From assembly GCA_963831705.1 (NCBI GenBank), contig CAWHRE010000006.1, forward strand, positions 62,001 through 126,000: a stretch of DNA of 64,000 nucleotides. The letters run 5' to 3'. The translations under genes were made by a program, and so were the position numbers. Under the pieces are notes generated by a model. The model was not told the origin of the DNA. It did no database searches and was given only the letters and a program-made list of their open reading frames with translations. Of the stretch, positions 14,752 through 22,730 are shown piece by piece (the first letter of the stretch is position 1; every line of letters starts with the position of its first letter). Source of the stretch: DASQPR01 sp963831705. Its GTDB lineage: Bacteria > Actinomycetota > Actinomycetes > Mycobacteriales > Micromonosporaceae.

Positions 14752-16316
14752 CTCGAAGCGGGGCAGGTCAGGCCGGCGGGGGGCACGGTCAGATCGATGA
14801 GGTACGCGTTGACCGCGTTCGTGATGCACGTGGTCTGCGGGTACGCGGTGTGTCCCTCGCCGTTCCACGTGATCACGTGTCCGTCGCCGAGCATGTCCGC
14901 GAGGCGCTGCGTCTGCGCGTACGGGGTGGCCGGATCACCGGTCGTCCCCACCACGACGATCGGCGGCGCGCCCTTCGCCGGCCCGGTCGGATACGGGTCG
15001 TACGTGCCCGGCCAGACGGTTGCGGCGCACGTGATCATGCCGGTCGCGATCGGGCCACCGAACAGCGGATACTTCGTACGCCAGGCGGACTGGTACTGCC
15101 TGATCTGCGCCAGCGTCGGCTGATGCGCGAAGTCGGAACAGTTCACCGCGTCGTTGTCGTCGAAAAGGTTGGTGTACTGGCCGTTCGTCGATCGCTCGGC
15201 GTAGTTGTCGGCCAGCCGGAAGATGTCCGTCGCGTCACCGCTCTTCAGAGACGTGATGCCGGCCGCGAGGATCGGCCATTCGCTCTTCGAGTACATCGCC
15301 TCCGCGACGCCGGTGAAGATCCAGCCCGCCGTCGCCTTGCGGCCATCGGTGCCGGTCACCGGATTCGTACGCCCGGTCGCCAACGCCGCCTCGACCTCGC
15401 CCCGCGGATCGTCCGAGATCGGGCATTGGGTCGAGTTCGCCTTGCACCAGTTGGAGAAGTCGTCGAAGGCGTGCTCGAAACCGGCCGCCTGACCCTCCGA
15501 TCGAGCCACGACGTCCTGCTTCGGGTCGATCGCGCCATCGAGCACCGCCGCCCGAAGATTTTGCGGGTAGAGCTGCGCGTACACGGCGCCGAGCAGCGTC
15601 CCGTACGAGTAACCGAGGTACGTGAGTTTCGGATCGCCGACCGCGATCCGAACCGAATCCATGTCCCGGGCGGCTTGTTCGGTGGAGAACAGGGCGAGCT
15701 GCGCGCCGTACTTGGCGCCACACGGTGCGTCGGCGGCCCGGTTGAGCGCCACCACCTTGTCGAAGTCCGCCTGCGACATCGGATCGGGATCGGCCGCGAA
15801 CAACGCGTCCTCGGACGGTGCGGTGATGCACTTGACCTCGGTCGACATCCCGACGCCGCGCGGGTCGAAGCCGACGATGTCGAATCGGTCGGTGATCGCG
15901 GTCGGGAATTTCTGTCCCGGCGCGATGAGTCCGGCGGCCAGCTGAATGCCCGATCCGCCGGGGCCACCCGGATTCACGACGAGCGAACCGATCCGGTCGT
16001 GCTGGTTGTTGCTCCGTGCGCGTACCAGGGCGATGTTGAAGGTTTTGCCGTTGTCTTTGTTGTGCCAATCCTGCGGAACCTGGATCGTGGCGCAGTCGAA
16101 CTCGAAGTTCGGATTCGCAACCCCGACCGTCTCGCGGGAGATATCCGGACACGGCGACCAGGTGGCGGGCCGCTCGCCTGGCGCGGCGGTGCTGGTGGTT
16201 GTCGGTGTCGGCGTGCTGGAGAGTTTCTTCGTCGTCGACGATGTGCAGGCGGTGAACGAGAGCAGGGCCACGACGGCCGCGGCGACGGCGATGCTGCGCC
16301 TCTTCATGGTCGACAT
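14748..16316 (-). CDS. Lipoprotein alpha/beta-hydrolase, tripeptidyl aminopeptidase (TAP/SlpD) family
   Basis: The 522-residue protein has a signal peptide ending SFTAC (lipobox, Cys about residue 24), so it is probably anchored outside the cell. The hydrolase fold shows the oxyanion region VVNPGGPGGSG, the nucleophile elbow LGYSYGTLLG with the catalytic Ser, and a C-terminal TAP-like domain with VVGTTGDPATPYAQ (Asp) and WNGEGHTAY (His). Such enzymes remove tripeptides from exported proteins or act on small esters. Its stop codon overlaps that of Prim-PolC (convergent). A TAGGCT box 6 nt before the ATG at 16316 supports this start; a second ATG lies three codons in. Confidence 0.9.
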   Translation of the reverse strand: MSTMKRRSIAVAAAVVALLSFTACTSSTTKKLSSTPTPTTTSTAAPGERPATWSPCPDISRETVGVANPNFEFDCATIQVPQDWHNKDNGKTFNIALVRARSNNQHDRIGSLVVNPGGPGGSGIQLAAGLIAPGQKFPTAITDRFDIVGFDPRGVGMSTEVKCITAPSEDALFAADPDPMSQADFDKVVALNRAADAPCGAKYGAQLALFSTEQAARDMDSVRIAVGDPKLTYLGYSYGTLLGAVYAQLYPQNLRAAVLDGAIDPKQDVVARSEGQAAGFEHAFDDFSNWCKANSTQCPISDDPRGEVEAALATGRTNPVTGTDGRKATAGWIFTGVAEAMYSKSEWPILAAGITSLKSGDATDIFRLADNYAERSTNGQYTNLFDDNDAVNCSDFAHQPTLAQIRQYQSAWRTKYPLFGGPIATGMITCAATVWPGTYDPYPTGPAKGAPPIVVVGTTGDPATPYAQTQRLADMLGDGHVITWNGEGHTAYPQTTCITNAVNAYLIDLTVPPAGLTCPASS

Positions 16317-16322
16317 AACGTG

Positions 16323-16328
16323 AGCCTA
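16323..16328 (-). promoter_or_regulatory. -10 box TAGGCT before the TAP-type hydrolase gene
   Basis: On the minus strand TAGGCT ends 6 nt before the ATG at 16316, the leaderless spacing seen throughout the window. Confidence 0.5.
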
Positions 16329-16432
16329 CTGTCATGAAGTTGACCTTGTGGTCCGATTGTCCCTGGAAAAGCGCTGTGAGTGATGTCGGCCTGTCTGCCG
16401 AGACTGTCGGTCGTCACCCGCACAATGGTCTG

Positions 16433-17506
16433 ATGCGCTTACCCGTGATGCCGCCGGTGTCCCCGATGCTCGCGAAGCCGATCGACAAGATCCCGCCGGG
16501 GCAGCTCTACGAGCCGAAATGGGACGGATTCCGGTCGATCATCTTCCGTGATGGCGACGAGGTCGAGATCGGCAGCCGCAACGAGAAGCCGATGACGCGG
16601 TATTTTCCGGAGGTCGTCGAGGCTGTGCTCGCCAACTTTCCGCCACGCGCGGTGATCGATGGCGAGATCATCTTGGTCGATACGGCCCGCAACTTCCTCG
16701 ATTTCGAGGCTCTCCAACAGCGGATTCACCCGGCGGCGAGCCGCGTGAAAATGTTGGCGGAAACGACTCCGGCGAGTTTCGTCGCGTTCGACCTACTCGC
16801 GCTCGGTGATGACGATCTGACCGAGATGCCGCTGATTGAGCGTCGCGAGGCGCTGGAGCGGGCGCTCGCGAATGCCGCGCCGCCGATCTACGTCACGCCC
16901 GCCACCCGGGATGTCGACGAGGCACAGCGCTGGTTCGACGAGTTCGAGGGCGCCGGGTTGGACGGGCTGATCGCGAAGAAGTTCGATCTGACGTATCAGC
17001 CGGACAAGCGCGTGATGAGCAAGATCAAGCATGAGCGTACGGCCGACTGCGTGGTCGCGGGCTACCGCTTGCACAAGTCCGGCGACGACGCGATCGGATC
17101 GCTGCTGCTCGGCCTGTACGACGACCGTGGCGTTCTGGCGTCGGTCGGCGTGGTCGGCGCGCTGCCGATGGCGCAGCGCAAGGAATTGCTCGTGGAACTT
17201 GCGCCGCTGGTAACCGAGTTCGAAGGGCATCCGTGGAACTGGGCGGCACAGGAGCAGGGCGAACGCACGCCGCGTAAGAACGAGGGCAGCCGCTGGAATG
17301 CGGGAAAGGATCTGTCGTTCACGCCGCTGCGACCGGAGCGGGTGCTCGAGGTGCGTTACGACTACATGGAAGGCGTACGGTTCCGGCACACCGCGCAATT
17401 CGTCCGGTGGCGCCCGGATCGGACTCCCGAGTCCTGCACGTACGAGCAGCTAGAGCGCCCGGTGAGTTTCAACATTGCCGACGTCTTGACACGAGGCCGC
17501 CCCTAA
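16433..17506 (+). CDS. ligC: ATP-dependent DNA ligase LigC
   Basis: The 357-residue protein has the LigC layout. The adenylation domain carries motif I YEPKWDGFR (Lys29 takes AMP), GSRNEKPMTRYFPE, motif III-like IDGEIILVD and FVAFDLLALGD, motif IV LDGLIAKKFD and motif V RVMSKIKHERTADCVVAGY. An OB domain with FTPLRPERVLEVRYDYMEG follows. The ATG at 16433 gives MRLPVMPPVSPMLAKP, matching the family N-terminus; an upstream start at 16334 would add 33 unrelated residues. In mycobacteria LigC works with Prim-PolC on short gaps, and the two genes are close here. A family A repeat begins 5 nt after the stop. Confidence 0.9.
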   Translation: MRLPVMPPVSPMLAKPIDKIPPGQLYEPKWDGFRSIIFRDGDEVEIGSRNEKPMTRYFPEVVEAVLANFPPRAVIDGEIILVDTARNFLDFEALQQRIHPAASRVKMLAETTPASFVAFDLLALGDDDLTEMPLIERREALERALANAAPPIYVTPATRDVDEAQRWFDEFEGAGLDGLIAKKFDLTYQPDKRVMSKIKHERTADCVVAGYRLHKSGDDAIGSLLLGLYDDRGVLASVGVVGALPMAQRKELLVELAPLVTEFEGHPWNWAAQEQGERTPRKNEGSRWNAGKDLSFTPLRPERVLEVRYDYMEGVRFRHTAQFVRWRPDRTPESCTYEQLERPVSFNIADVLTRGRP

Positions 17507-17511
17507 AGCTT

Positions 17512-17572
17512 GTTGATCCTGAAGTTGGTTGACGCGTCGACGGCGTGTCGTGCTGGTAACTCCAGGATCGAC
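17512..17572 (+). repeat. Family A palindromic repeat, short form (61 bp)
   Basis: The ends GTTGATCCTGAAGTT and AACTCCAGGATCGAC are inverted with two mismatches, and the interior (GACGCGTCGACGGCGTGTCG) is the short form. It begins 5 nt after the ligC stop. Confidence 0.85.
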
Positions 17573-17594
17573 CTCTGCCGCGGCGCGGCAGAGG
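17572..17594. terminator. GC-rich 10-bp hairpin after ligC
   Basis: CCTCTGCCGC and GCGGCAGAGG flank a 3-nt loop, directly abutting the family A repeat. With no T-tract it is only a possible transcription terminator. Confidence 0.45.
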
Positions 17595-17649
17595 GGTCCG
17601 GAAAGGGCCGCACCGGAATGGGGGCGGCTCCAGACGGGTTGTCGCGAAT

Positions 17650-18318
17650 ATGACGACTATCGGATTTATCGGAAGCGGGCACATCGGCGGGACGGTTGCG
17701 CGACTAGCGGTCGCCGCTGGTCACCACGTCGTGATGAGCAATTCCCGCGGCCCGGACACGCTGTCGGATCTCATCGCGGAACTCGGCCCGCATGCTCGCG
17801 CGGCAACTCCGGCCGAGGCCGCCGAGGCGGGGGAGATCGTGGTGGTGTCGATCCCGTTCAAGGCGTACACGTCAGTGCCGGTCGCACCGCTCGCCGGCAA
17901 GCCGGTGATCGACACGAACAACTACTACGCGCAGCGCGACGGCAACTACGCCGAACTGGACGACGAGTCGACGACCAGCGCAGAACTGCTGCAGCAACAC
18001 GTGCCGTCCGGGCACGTGGTGAAGGTGTTCAACAACATCTACTCGCGGCACCTCGCGAACCTCGCCCGACCAGCCGGTGCGCCGGATCGGAGCGTGCTGC
18101 CGATCGCCGGTGACGATGCTGCGGCCAAGGCAGCGGTGACCGCGTTCCTCGATTCGATCGGCTACGACGCGTACGACCTCGGCCCGCTGGCCGAAGGCTG
18201 GCGCTATCAGCCGGGCCAGCCGGCGTACGGGCCGCCGTACGGTTCGTACGAGGACGAATCGGGTACGCCCGCCAGTGTCGACGTTGTCCGAACCGCGATC
18301 GAGAAGGCGAGCAGATGA
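17650..18318 (+). CDS. NADPH-dependent F420 reductase-like oxidoreductase
   Basis: The 222-residue protein begins TTIGFIGSGHIGGTVARLA, a Rossmann dinucleotide-binding motif, followed by MSNSRGP, the loop that in F420:NADP oxidoreductases binds the NADP phosphate. Further family features are VVVSIPFKAY, PVIDTNNYY, VVKVFNNIYSRHL and LPIAGDD. It fits the COG2085 group, which includes Fno enzymes and relatives whose cofactor pairing is uncertain. The start of the next gene overlaps its stop (ATGA at 18315-18318). That gene encodes a PPOX flavin/F420 oxidoreductase, so the two are translationally coupled and may exchange reduced F420, which is an inference. Confidence 0.82.
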   Translation: MTTIGFIGSGHIGGTVARLAVAAGHHVVMSNSRGPDTLSDLIAELGPHARAATPAEAAEAGEIVVVSIPFKAYTSVPVAPLAGKPVIDTNNYYAQRDGNYAELDDESTTSAELLQQHVPSGHVVKVFNNIYSRHLANLARPAGAPDRSVLPIAGDDAAAKAAVTAFLDSIGYDAYDLGPLAEGWRYQPGQPAYGPPYGSYEDESGTPASVDVVRTAIEKASR

Positions 18319-18722
18319 TCTTCACCGAGGCCGAGGCTGCCTATTTGACGTCCCAGCCACTCGGGCGGCTCGCCACCCAGCAGCCCGGCGGCGGTCTGCA
18401 GGTCAATCCGGTGGGGTTCACCTACAACGAGGAGCTCGGCACGATCGACATCTTCGGGTACGGGATGTCCGGCAGCCAGAAGTTCCGCAATACCGCCGAC
18501 AACGGGCGGGTCGCGTTCGTTGTGGACGACATTCCGTCCCGCGATCCCTGGCAGGTTCGGTTTCTGGAGATCCGGGGGAGCGCTGAGGCTGTCCCGCCAA
18601 CGGCGCCGGACCAGCCGAACGACGGCGCGATCATCCGGATCCGCCCGAAGAAGATCATCAGCTTCGGCGTGGAGCAGTTGGACGTACCGGCCAAGACCAA
18701 GTCGTACAGCCGCACGGTTTAG
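18315..18722 (+). CDS. PPOX-class F420-dependent oxidoreductase
   Basis: The 135-residue protein has the split beta-barrel fold of the pyridoxamine 5'-phosphate oxidase-like family: IFTEAEAAYLTSQPLGRLAT at the start, QVNPVGFTYNEELGTIDIFGYG, SQKFRNTADNGRVAFVVDD and ALIRIRPKKIISFGVEQ-like residues at the end. Actinobacterial members of this size often use F420 rather than FMN. It is coupled to the upstream F420 reductase-like gene by a 4-nt overlap. Substrate unknown. A compact family A hairpin starts 5 nt after the stop. Confidence 0.8.
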   Translation: MIFTEAEAAYLTSQPLGRLATQQPGGGLQVNPVGFTYNEELGTIDIFGYGMSGSQKFRNTADNGRVAFVVDDIPSRDPWQVRFLEIRGSAEAVPPTAPDQPNDGAIIRIRPKKIISFGVEQLDVPAKTKSYSRTV

Positions 18723-18727
18723 ACAAC

Positions 18728-18760
18728 GTTGGTCCTGGAATTGGTGGCTCCAGGACCAAC
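18728..18760. repeat. Compact hairpin related to family A
   Basis: GTTGGTCCTGGA and TCCAGGACCAAC are perfectly complementary with a 9-nt loop. It looks like family A with the interior removed and a compensated T-to-G/A-to-C change in both arms. It lies 5 nt after the stop of the F420 oxidoreductase gene and could end that transcript. Confidence 0.65.
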
Positions 18761-18776
18761 CGCGCCGCACGGATGA

Positions 18777-18860
18777 TGATCTGCAATCTTGGACGTTGGA
18801 CGAGATCAAACTGCCATGATCACGACACTCCGCATCCACCGGCGCCAAGATTCGCGATCA
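18777..18860 (-). repeat. Family B repeat, copy 1 (84 bp, reversed)
   Basis: The ends TGATCTGCAATCTTGG and CCAAGATTCGCGATCA are near-perfect inverted repeats. The reverse complement aligns without gaps to the other two family B copies, including the central GTGATCATG core. Confidence 0.75.
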
Positions 18861-19019
18861 CCGGTTAAGTCACCCGGTCGCAGACGACCAATCCCGTGAT
18901 CCGGAAACCGAAACGGGGCTCTGGCGCAGATATCTTTCCGCATCCCCACGGCGGATGCTTCGCCGTCACGCCGCCCAGCAGAAAGCCCAGGTCCTAGCCC
19001 TGTCATCGATACCCGAAGA

Positions 19020-19069
19020 AACATGGCGAAGACTTCAAGCGACCAAATCCGCAAAGTCTTCGCCATGTT
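19020..19069. repeat. Perfect 16-bp inverted repeat hairpin
   Basis: AACATGGCGAAGACTT (19020-19035) pairs perfectly with AAGTCTTCGCCATGTT (19054-19069) around an 18-nt loop. It lies alone in the 490-bp gap between the F420 genes and ceoC, in which I find no gene. The same gap holds a shorter imperfect palindrome at about 18897-18945 (GATCCGGAAA ... TTTCCGCATC). Confidence 0.65.
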
Positions 19070-19102
19070 CAGACCCCGCCCAGGAAGCCCCGCCGAACTC
19101 CG

Positions 19103-19165
19103 AGTTGATCCTGGAGTTAGCAGCGCGAAACGCCGTCGAGGCGTCAACTAAGTCCAGGATCAACT
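19103..19165 (-). repeat. Family A palindromic repeat, short form (63 bp)
   Basis: AGTTGATCCTGGAGTT and AAGTCCAGGATCAACT form the ends; the interior (GCGCGAAACGCCGTCGAGGCG) is the short form in reverse. It is 48 nt from the stop of the ceoC-like gene. Confidence 0.85.
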
Positions 19166-19166
19166 A

Positions 19167-19213
19167 GAAGCCGAAGCCGAATCCGAAGCCGGAAGCGGAA
19201 GCGGAAGCGGAAG
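19167..19213. repeat. Hexanucleotide tandem repeat next to a stop codon
   Basis: A run of degenerate GAAGCC units grades into GGAAGC units and ends exactly at the stop codon (19214) of the ceoC-like gene. Because the unit is six bases, copy-number change would not alter frame. Confidence 0.6.
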
Positions 19214-19879
19214 TTAGAGGGCTGAACCTAGGATTACCGAACGGACGGACTCTTCCATTTCGGCCGAAACCACGAAGACCAGCTCGTCGCCGGCTTCCAG
19301 TGGATCGTCCGGGCTCGGCACCAACACTCGCTTGCCACGCAGGATCGCGACCAGCGACGTGTCGTGCGGCAGCGGAACGTCTCGGACGGCCCGACCGACG
19401 TACGGGGCGGAATCCGGCAACGTGATCTCGACGAGGTTCGCTTCGCTCTGCCGGAACGTCATCAGGCGTACCAGGTCGCCGACCGTCACCGCCTCCTCGA
19501 CCAGCGCCGCCATCAGGCGCGGCTTGCTGACCGAAACGTCGACGCCCCACTGATCGGTGAACAGCCACTCGTTTTCGGCCCGGTTGACCCGGGCGACCAC
19601 GCGCGCCACCGCGAATTCGGTCTTGGCGAGCAGTGACAGCACGAGATTGACCTTGTCGTCGCCGGTCGCCGCGACCACGACGTCACAGGTCTCCAGCCGA
19701 GCGGACTGCAGGCTGGCCAACTCGCAGGCGTCGGCGAGCACCCATTCGGCATCCGGTACGCGCTCGGGCCGGATCATTCGCGGCGAGCGCTCGATCAACA
19801 TGACCTGGTTGCCGTTGTCGATCAGCTCGGCGGCGATTGAACGTCCGACGTTGCCGGCTCCGGCGATAGCGACCCGCAT
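19214..19879 (-). CDS. ceoC: TrkA-family K+ transport regulatory protein (CeoC-like)
   Basis: The 221-residue cytoplasmic protein has an RCK/TrkA-N domain starting MRVAIAGAGNVGRSIAAELIDNGNQVMLIER, with the GxGxxG nucleotide motif and an acidic residue at the end of the second strand, so NAD(H) or ATP binding is expected. A TrkA-C domain follows (LVEITLPDSAPYVGRAVRDVPLPHDTSLVAILRG). It lies 2 nt after the ceoB-like gene, and the pair is next to an APC permease and a TRAM methyltransferase, the same order as ceoB/ceoC in Mycobacterium tuberculosis. The likely role is gating a K+ uptake channel or transporter encoded elsewhere. Confidence 0.85.
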   Translation of the reverse strand: MRVAIAGAGNVGRSIAAELIDNGNQVMLIERSPRMIRPERVPDAEWVLADACELASLQSARLETCDVVVAATGDDKVNLVLSLLAKTEFAVARVVARVNRAENEWLFTDQWGVDVSVSKPRLMAALVEEAVTVGDLVRLMTFRQSEANLVEITLPDSAPYVGRAVRDVPLPHDTSLVAILRGKRVLVPSPDDPLEAGDELVFVVSAEMEESVRSVILGSAL

Positions 19880-19881
19880 GG

Positions 19882-20547
19882 TCAGTGCCCTCCTTCGGAC
19901 GCCGTACCGGCGATGGCCAGAACGCGCGCCGTCATCTCGTCGGTGACCAGCATGAACACCTGGTCGCCGTCCTGCAGCACGGTTGATGCGGTCGGTAGGA
20001 CACCGAGACCGAACCGCATGATGTACGCGATCCGCCCGCCCGTCGCTTCTTCCAGCGACGCGAGGCTATGTCCGATCCAGGAGTGGTGCAGCGGCAATTC
20101 GATCATGGAGATCGAGCTGGTTGCGTCGCGCCAGATCTCGGCCTGCGCATCCGGGATGAGGTGTCGCATCATCCGGTCGGCGGTCCATCGGACGGTCGCG
20201 ACGGTCGGGATGCCGAGTCGTTCGTACACCTCGGCGCGTTTCGCGTCGTAGATCCGGGCGACGACGTTCTTCACGCCGAACGTCTCCCGGGCCACCCGCG
20301 CGGCGATGATGTTCGTGTTGTCACCGCTGGAGACCGCGGCGAACGCATCCGCCCGGTCGATGCCGGCGGAGAGCAGCACCTCGCGATCGAAGCCCATCCC
20401 GGTGATGGTCAGACCGGTGAAGTCGCCGCTGAGGCGGCGGAACGCGTCGCCGTCGACGTCGATCACGGCGACCGAATGGCCTCTGCCATCGAGGCTTGCG
20501 GCCAGGGTCGCGCCAACGCGGCCGCATCCCAAGATCACGACATGCAC
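19882..20547 (-). CDS. ceoB: TrkA-family K+ transport regulatory protein (CeoB-like)
   Basis: This 221-residue protein is a second RCK-type subunit: MHVVILGCGRVGATLAASLDGRGHSVAVIDVDGDAF is the nucleotide-binding fold, TGMGFDREVLLSAGIDRADAFAAVSSGDNTNIIAARVARE is the characteristic TrkA-N continuation, and a TrkA-C domain ends at DGDQVFMLVTDE. It is transcribed away from the APC permease gene, with about 134 bp of divergent promoter region. It is expected to work with the ceoC-like partner 2 nt downstream as a hetero-oligomeric gating ring. The ATG at 20547 gives the canonical N-terminus. Confidence 0.85.
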   Translation of the reverse strand: MHVVILGCGRVGATLAASLDGRGHSVAVIDVDGDAFRRLSGDFTGLTITGMGFDREVLLSAGIDRADAFAAVSSGDNTNIIAARVARETFGVKNVVARIYDAKRAEVYERLGIPTVATVRWTADRMMRHLIPDAQAEIWRDATSSISMIELPLHHSWIGHSLASLEEATGGRIAYIMRFGLGVLPTASTVLQDGDQVFMLVTDEMTARVLAIAGTASEGGH

Positions 20548-20667
20548 GTCGGTTGGATCCCTTCGATGGTCACAAGTCTTCGCTTCACGCCGAGAGCGGA
20601 ATGCCGGCCCCGATGCTTGCGATGATGGTAGCCATCACACCGCTCAGCAGAGCGAGCGCAGTCCCCG

Positions 20668-20673
20668 TACGCT
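20668..20673 (+). promoter_or_regulatory. -10 box TACGCT before the APC permease gene
   Basis: TACGCT ends 8 nt before the GTG at 20682, slightly longer than the usual leaderless spacing in this window. Confidence 0.4.
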
Positions 20674-20681
20674 TAGCGCTT

Positions 20682-22730
20682 GTGGCAAAACCCACCTCAC
20701 TCCTGAAACGACTGGTAGTCGGCCGCCCCATGCGGTCCGACAGGTTGTCGCACACGCTCCTCCCCAAGCGGATCGCGCTTCCGATCTTCGCGTCTGACGC
20801 GCTGTCATCGGTTGCCTACGCACCGGACGAGATTCTTCTGACGCTGTCCCTGGGCGGCGCCGCGTTCTACGCGTACTCGTGGAGGATCGCTCTCGCCGTT
20901 GTCATCGTGATGCTGGTCGTCGTCGCGAGCTACCGGCAGAACGTGCACGCGTACCCGTCGGGCGGCGGTGACTATGAGGTCGCCACGGTCAATCTCGGGC
21001 CGAAATTCGGCCTGGTCGTCGCAAGCGCCCTGATGGTCGACTACGTCCTGACGGTGGCGGTGTCGGTTTCGTCCGGTGTCGCGAACCTCGGCGCGGCCTG
21101 GGGCTTCGCCGGCGCGCACCCGGTCGAGGTTTCGATCGTGGTGATCATCGTGCTAACGGCGATGAACCTGCGTGGCATCCGCGAGGCGGGTCTGGCGTTC
21201 GCCGTGCCAACGTACGCGTTCATGTTCGTCGTGATCTCGATGATCGCGTGGGGCTTCATCCGGATCTATCTGTTCGGCAACACGTTGAATGCCGCCAGTT
21301 CGCCGTCGGCCGGTTACCACGTGAAGCCGACGCAGGCGTTCGCCGGTCTTGCGTTCACGTTCCTGTTGGTCCGGACGTTCTCGTCCGGCTGTGCCGCGCT
21401 GACCGGTGTCGAGGCGATCTCCAACGGCGTCCCGGCGTTCCGGAAGCCGAAGTCGAAGAACGCCGCGACCACGCTGTTGCTGCTCGGTGGGCTGGCGGTC
21501 ACGATGCTGATAGGCATCGTCACACTCGCGAACATCATCCACGTTCAGATCGTGCAACAGGCCGCGAACACGCCTCCGGCGCTGCTCGTACCGGTGCTGC
21601 CGCAGCTCGGCACGGTCGTCTTCGGCAGCTTCAAGCCCGCGTTCTACGTGCTGATCGCGGTCACGGCGCTGATCCTGGTGCTGGCCGCGAACACGGCGTA
21701 CAACGGCTTCCCGGTGTTGGGGTCGATCCTGGCTCAGGACCGTTACCTTCCGCGCCAGCTGCACACCCGCGGCGACCGGCTCGCGTTCAGCAACGGAATC
21801 CTGTTCCTCGCGACGTTCGCGACCGTATTGATCATCGCCTTCAAGGCGCAGCCGACGCACCTGATCCAGCTCTACATCGTCGGTGTGTTCGTATCGTTCA
21901 CGCTGTCCCAGACCGGCATGCTGCGGCACTGGAACCGCCTTCTGCGGGTCGAACGCGATCCGCAGAAGCGCCGCCGGATGTACCGCTCGCGCGTCATCAA
22001 CGGCATTGGCCTCGTGATGACCGGGTTCGTGCTGATCCTCGTCGTGGCCACGAAATTCGCGGCCGGCGCGTGGATCTCGATCGTCGCGATGATTGTGATC
22101 TACATGGTGATGCTCGCGATCCGTCGGCACTACGACCACGTCGCGACGGAACTCGAACCGATGGAAGAGACGCCGATGTTGCCGGCTCGCAACCACGCGG
22201 TGGTGCTGGTCAGCAAGCTGCACCTGCCGACGCTGCGGGCGCTGGCCTACGCACAGGGCACCCGACCGGACACGCTGACCGCGGTCACCGTGAACGTCGA
22301 CGACGCCGACACCCGCCGGATCCAGAAGGAATGGGGCGAGCGCGAGATCCCGGTCGCGCTGACGATCATCGACTCGCCGTACCGAGAGATTACGAAGCCG
22401 ATCATCGACTTCGTGAAGGAGCTGCGGAAAGACTCGCCACGCGACGTCGTGACCGTGTTCATTCCGGAGTACGTCGTCGGCAAGTGGTTCGAGAATCTCC
22501 TGCACAACCAGAGCGCGCTGCGCCTGAAGGGCCGCCTGCTCTACGAACCCGGTGTGATGGTGACGAGCGTGCCGTGGCAGCTCCAGTCGAGCACCACGAA
22601 GAACATGAGCCGTTTCGACCGCGGTCTGTCCGAGCGCGGCCCGCTCCGTGGCCCGCGTGGCCCTCGGGTGGCGAAGCCCGCCCCGGAGGCACAGGTGCCG
22701 AAGCCCGAGGCGACGGTGACCAAGCCGTGA
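20682..22730 (+). CDS. APC-superfamily amino acid/cation permease
   Basis: The 682-residue protein starts VAKPTSLLKRLVVGRPMRSDRLSHTLLPKRIALPIFASDALSSVAYAPDEIL, the conserved N-terminus of a large actinobacterial APC group. About twelve membrane helices follow (for example YSWRIALAVVIVMLVVVASY, FYVLIAVTALILVLAANTAYNGFPVLGSILAQDRYLP), then a soluble C-terminal domain of about 200 residues with a universal-stress-like fold (NHAVVLVSKLHLPTLRALAYAQG). The GTG at 20682 was chosen because it gives the family N-terminus and has a -10 box nearby; a start at 20496 would overlap the divergent ceoB gene. K+ or amino acid transport is plausible, given ceoB/ceoC alongside. Confidence 0.85.
   Translation: MAKPTSLLKRLVVGRPMRSDRLSHTLLPKRIALPIFASDALSSVAYAPDEILLTLSLGGAAFYAYSWRIALAVVIVMLVVVASYRQNVHAYPSGGGDYEVATVNLGPKFGLVVASALMVDYVLTVAVSVSSGVANLGAAWGFAGAHPVEVSIVVIIVLTAMNLRGIREAGLAFAVPTYAFMFVVISMIAWGFIRIYLFGNTLNAASSPSAGYHVKPTQAFAGLAFTFLLVRTFSSGCAALTGVEAISNGVPAFRKPKSKNAATTLLLLGGLAVTMLIGIVTLANIIHVQIVQQAANTPPALLVPVLPQLGTVVFGSFKPAFYVLIAVTALILVLAANTAYNGFPVLGSILAQDRYLPRQLHTRGDRLAFSNGILFLATFATVLIIAFKAQPTHLIQLYIVGVFVSFTLSQTGMLRHWNRLLRVERDPQKRRRMYRSRVINGIGLVMTGFVLILVVATKFAAGAWISIVAMIVIYMVMLAIRRHYDHVATELEPMEETPMLPARNHAVVLVSKLHLPTLRALAYAQGTRPDTLTAVTVNVDDADTRRIQKEWGEREIPVALTIIDSPYREITKPIIDFVKELRKDSPRDVVTVFIPEYVVGKWFENLLHNQSALRLKGRLLYEPGVMVTSVPWQLQSSTTKNMSRFDRGLSERGPLRGPRGPRVAKPAPEAQVPKPEATVTKP

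Noticed and set aside
20548..20681. Possible c-di-AMP (ydaO-type) riboswitch between ceoB and the APC permease gene
   Set aside because: The gap of 134 bp is too short for that aptamer, and I could not find its conserved core.
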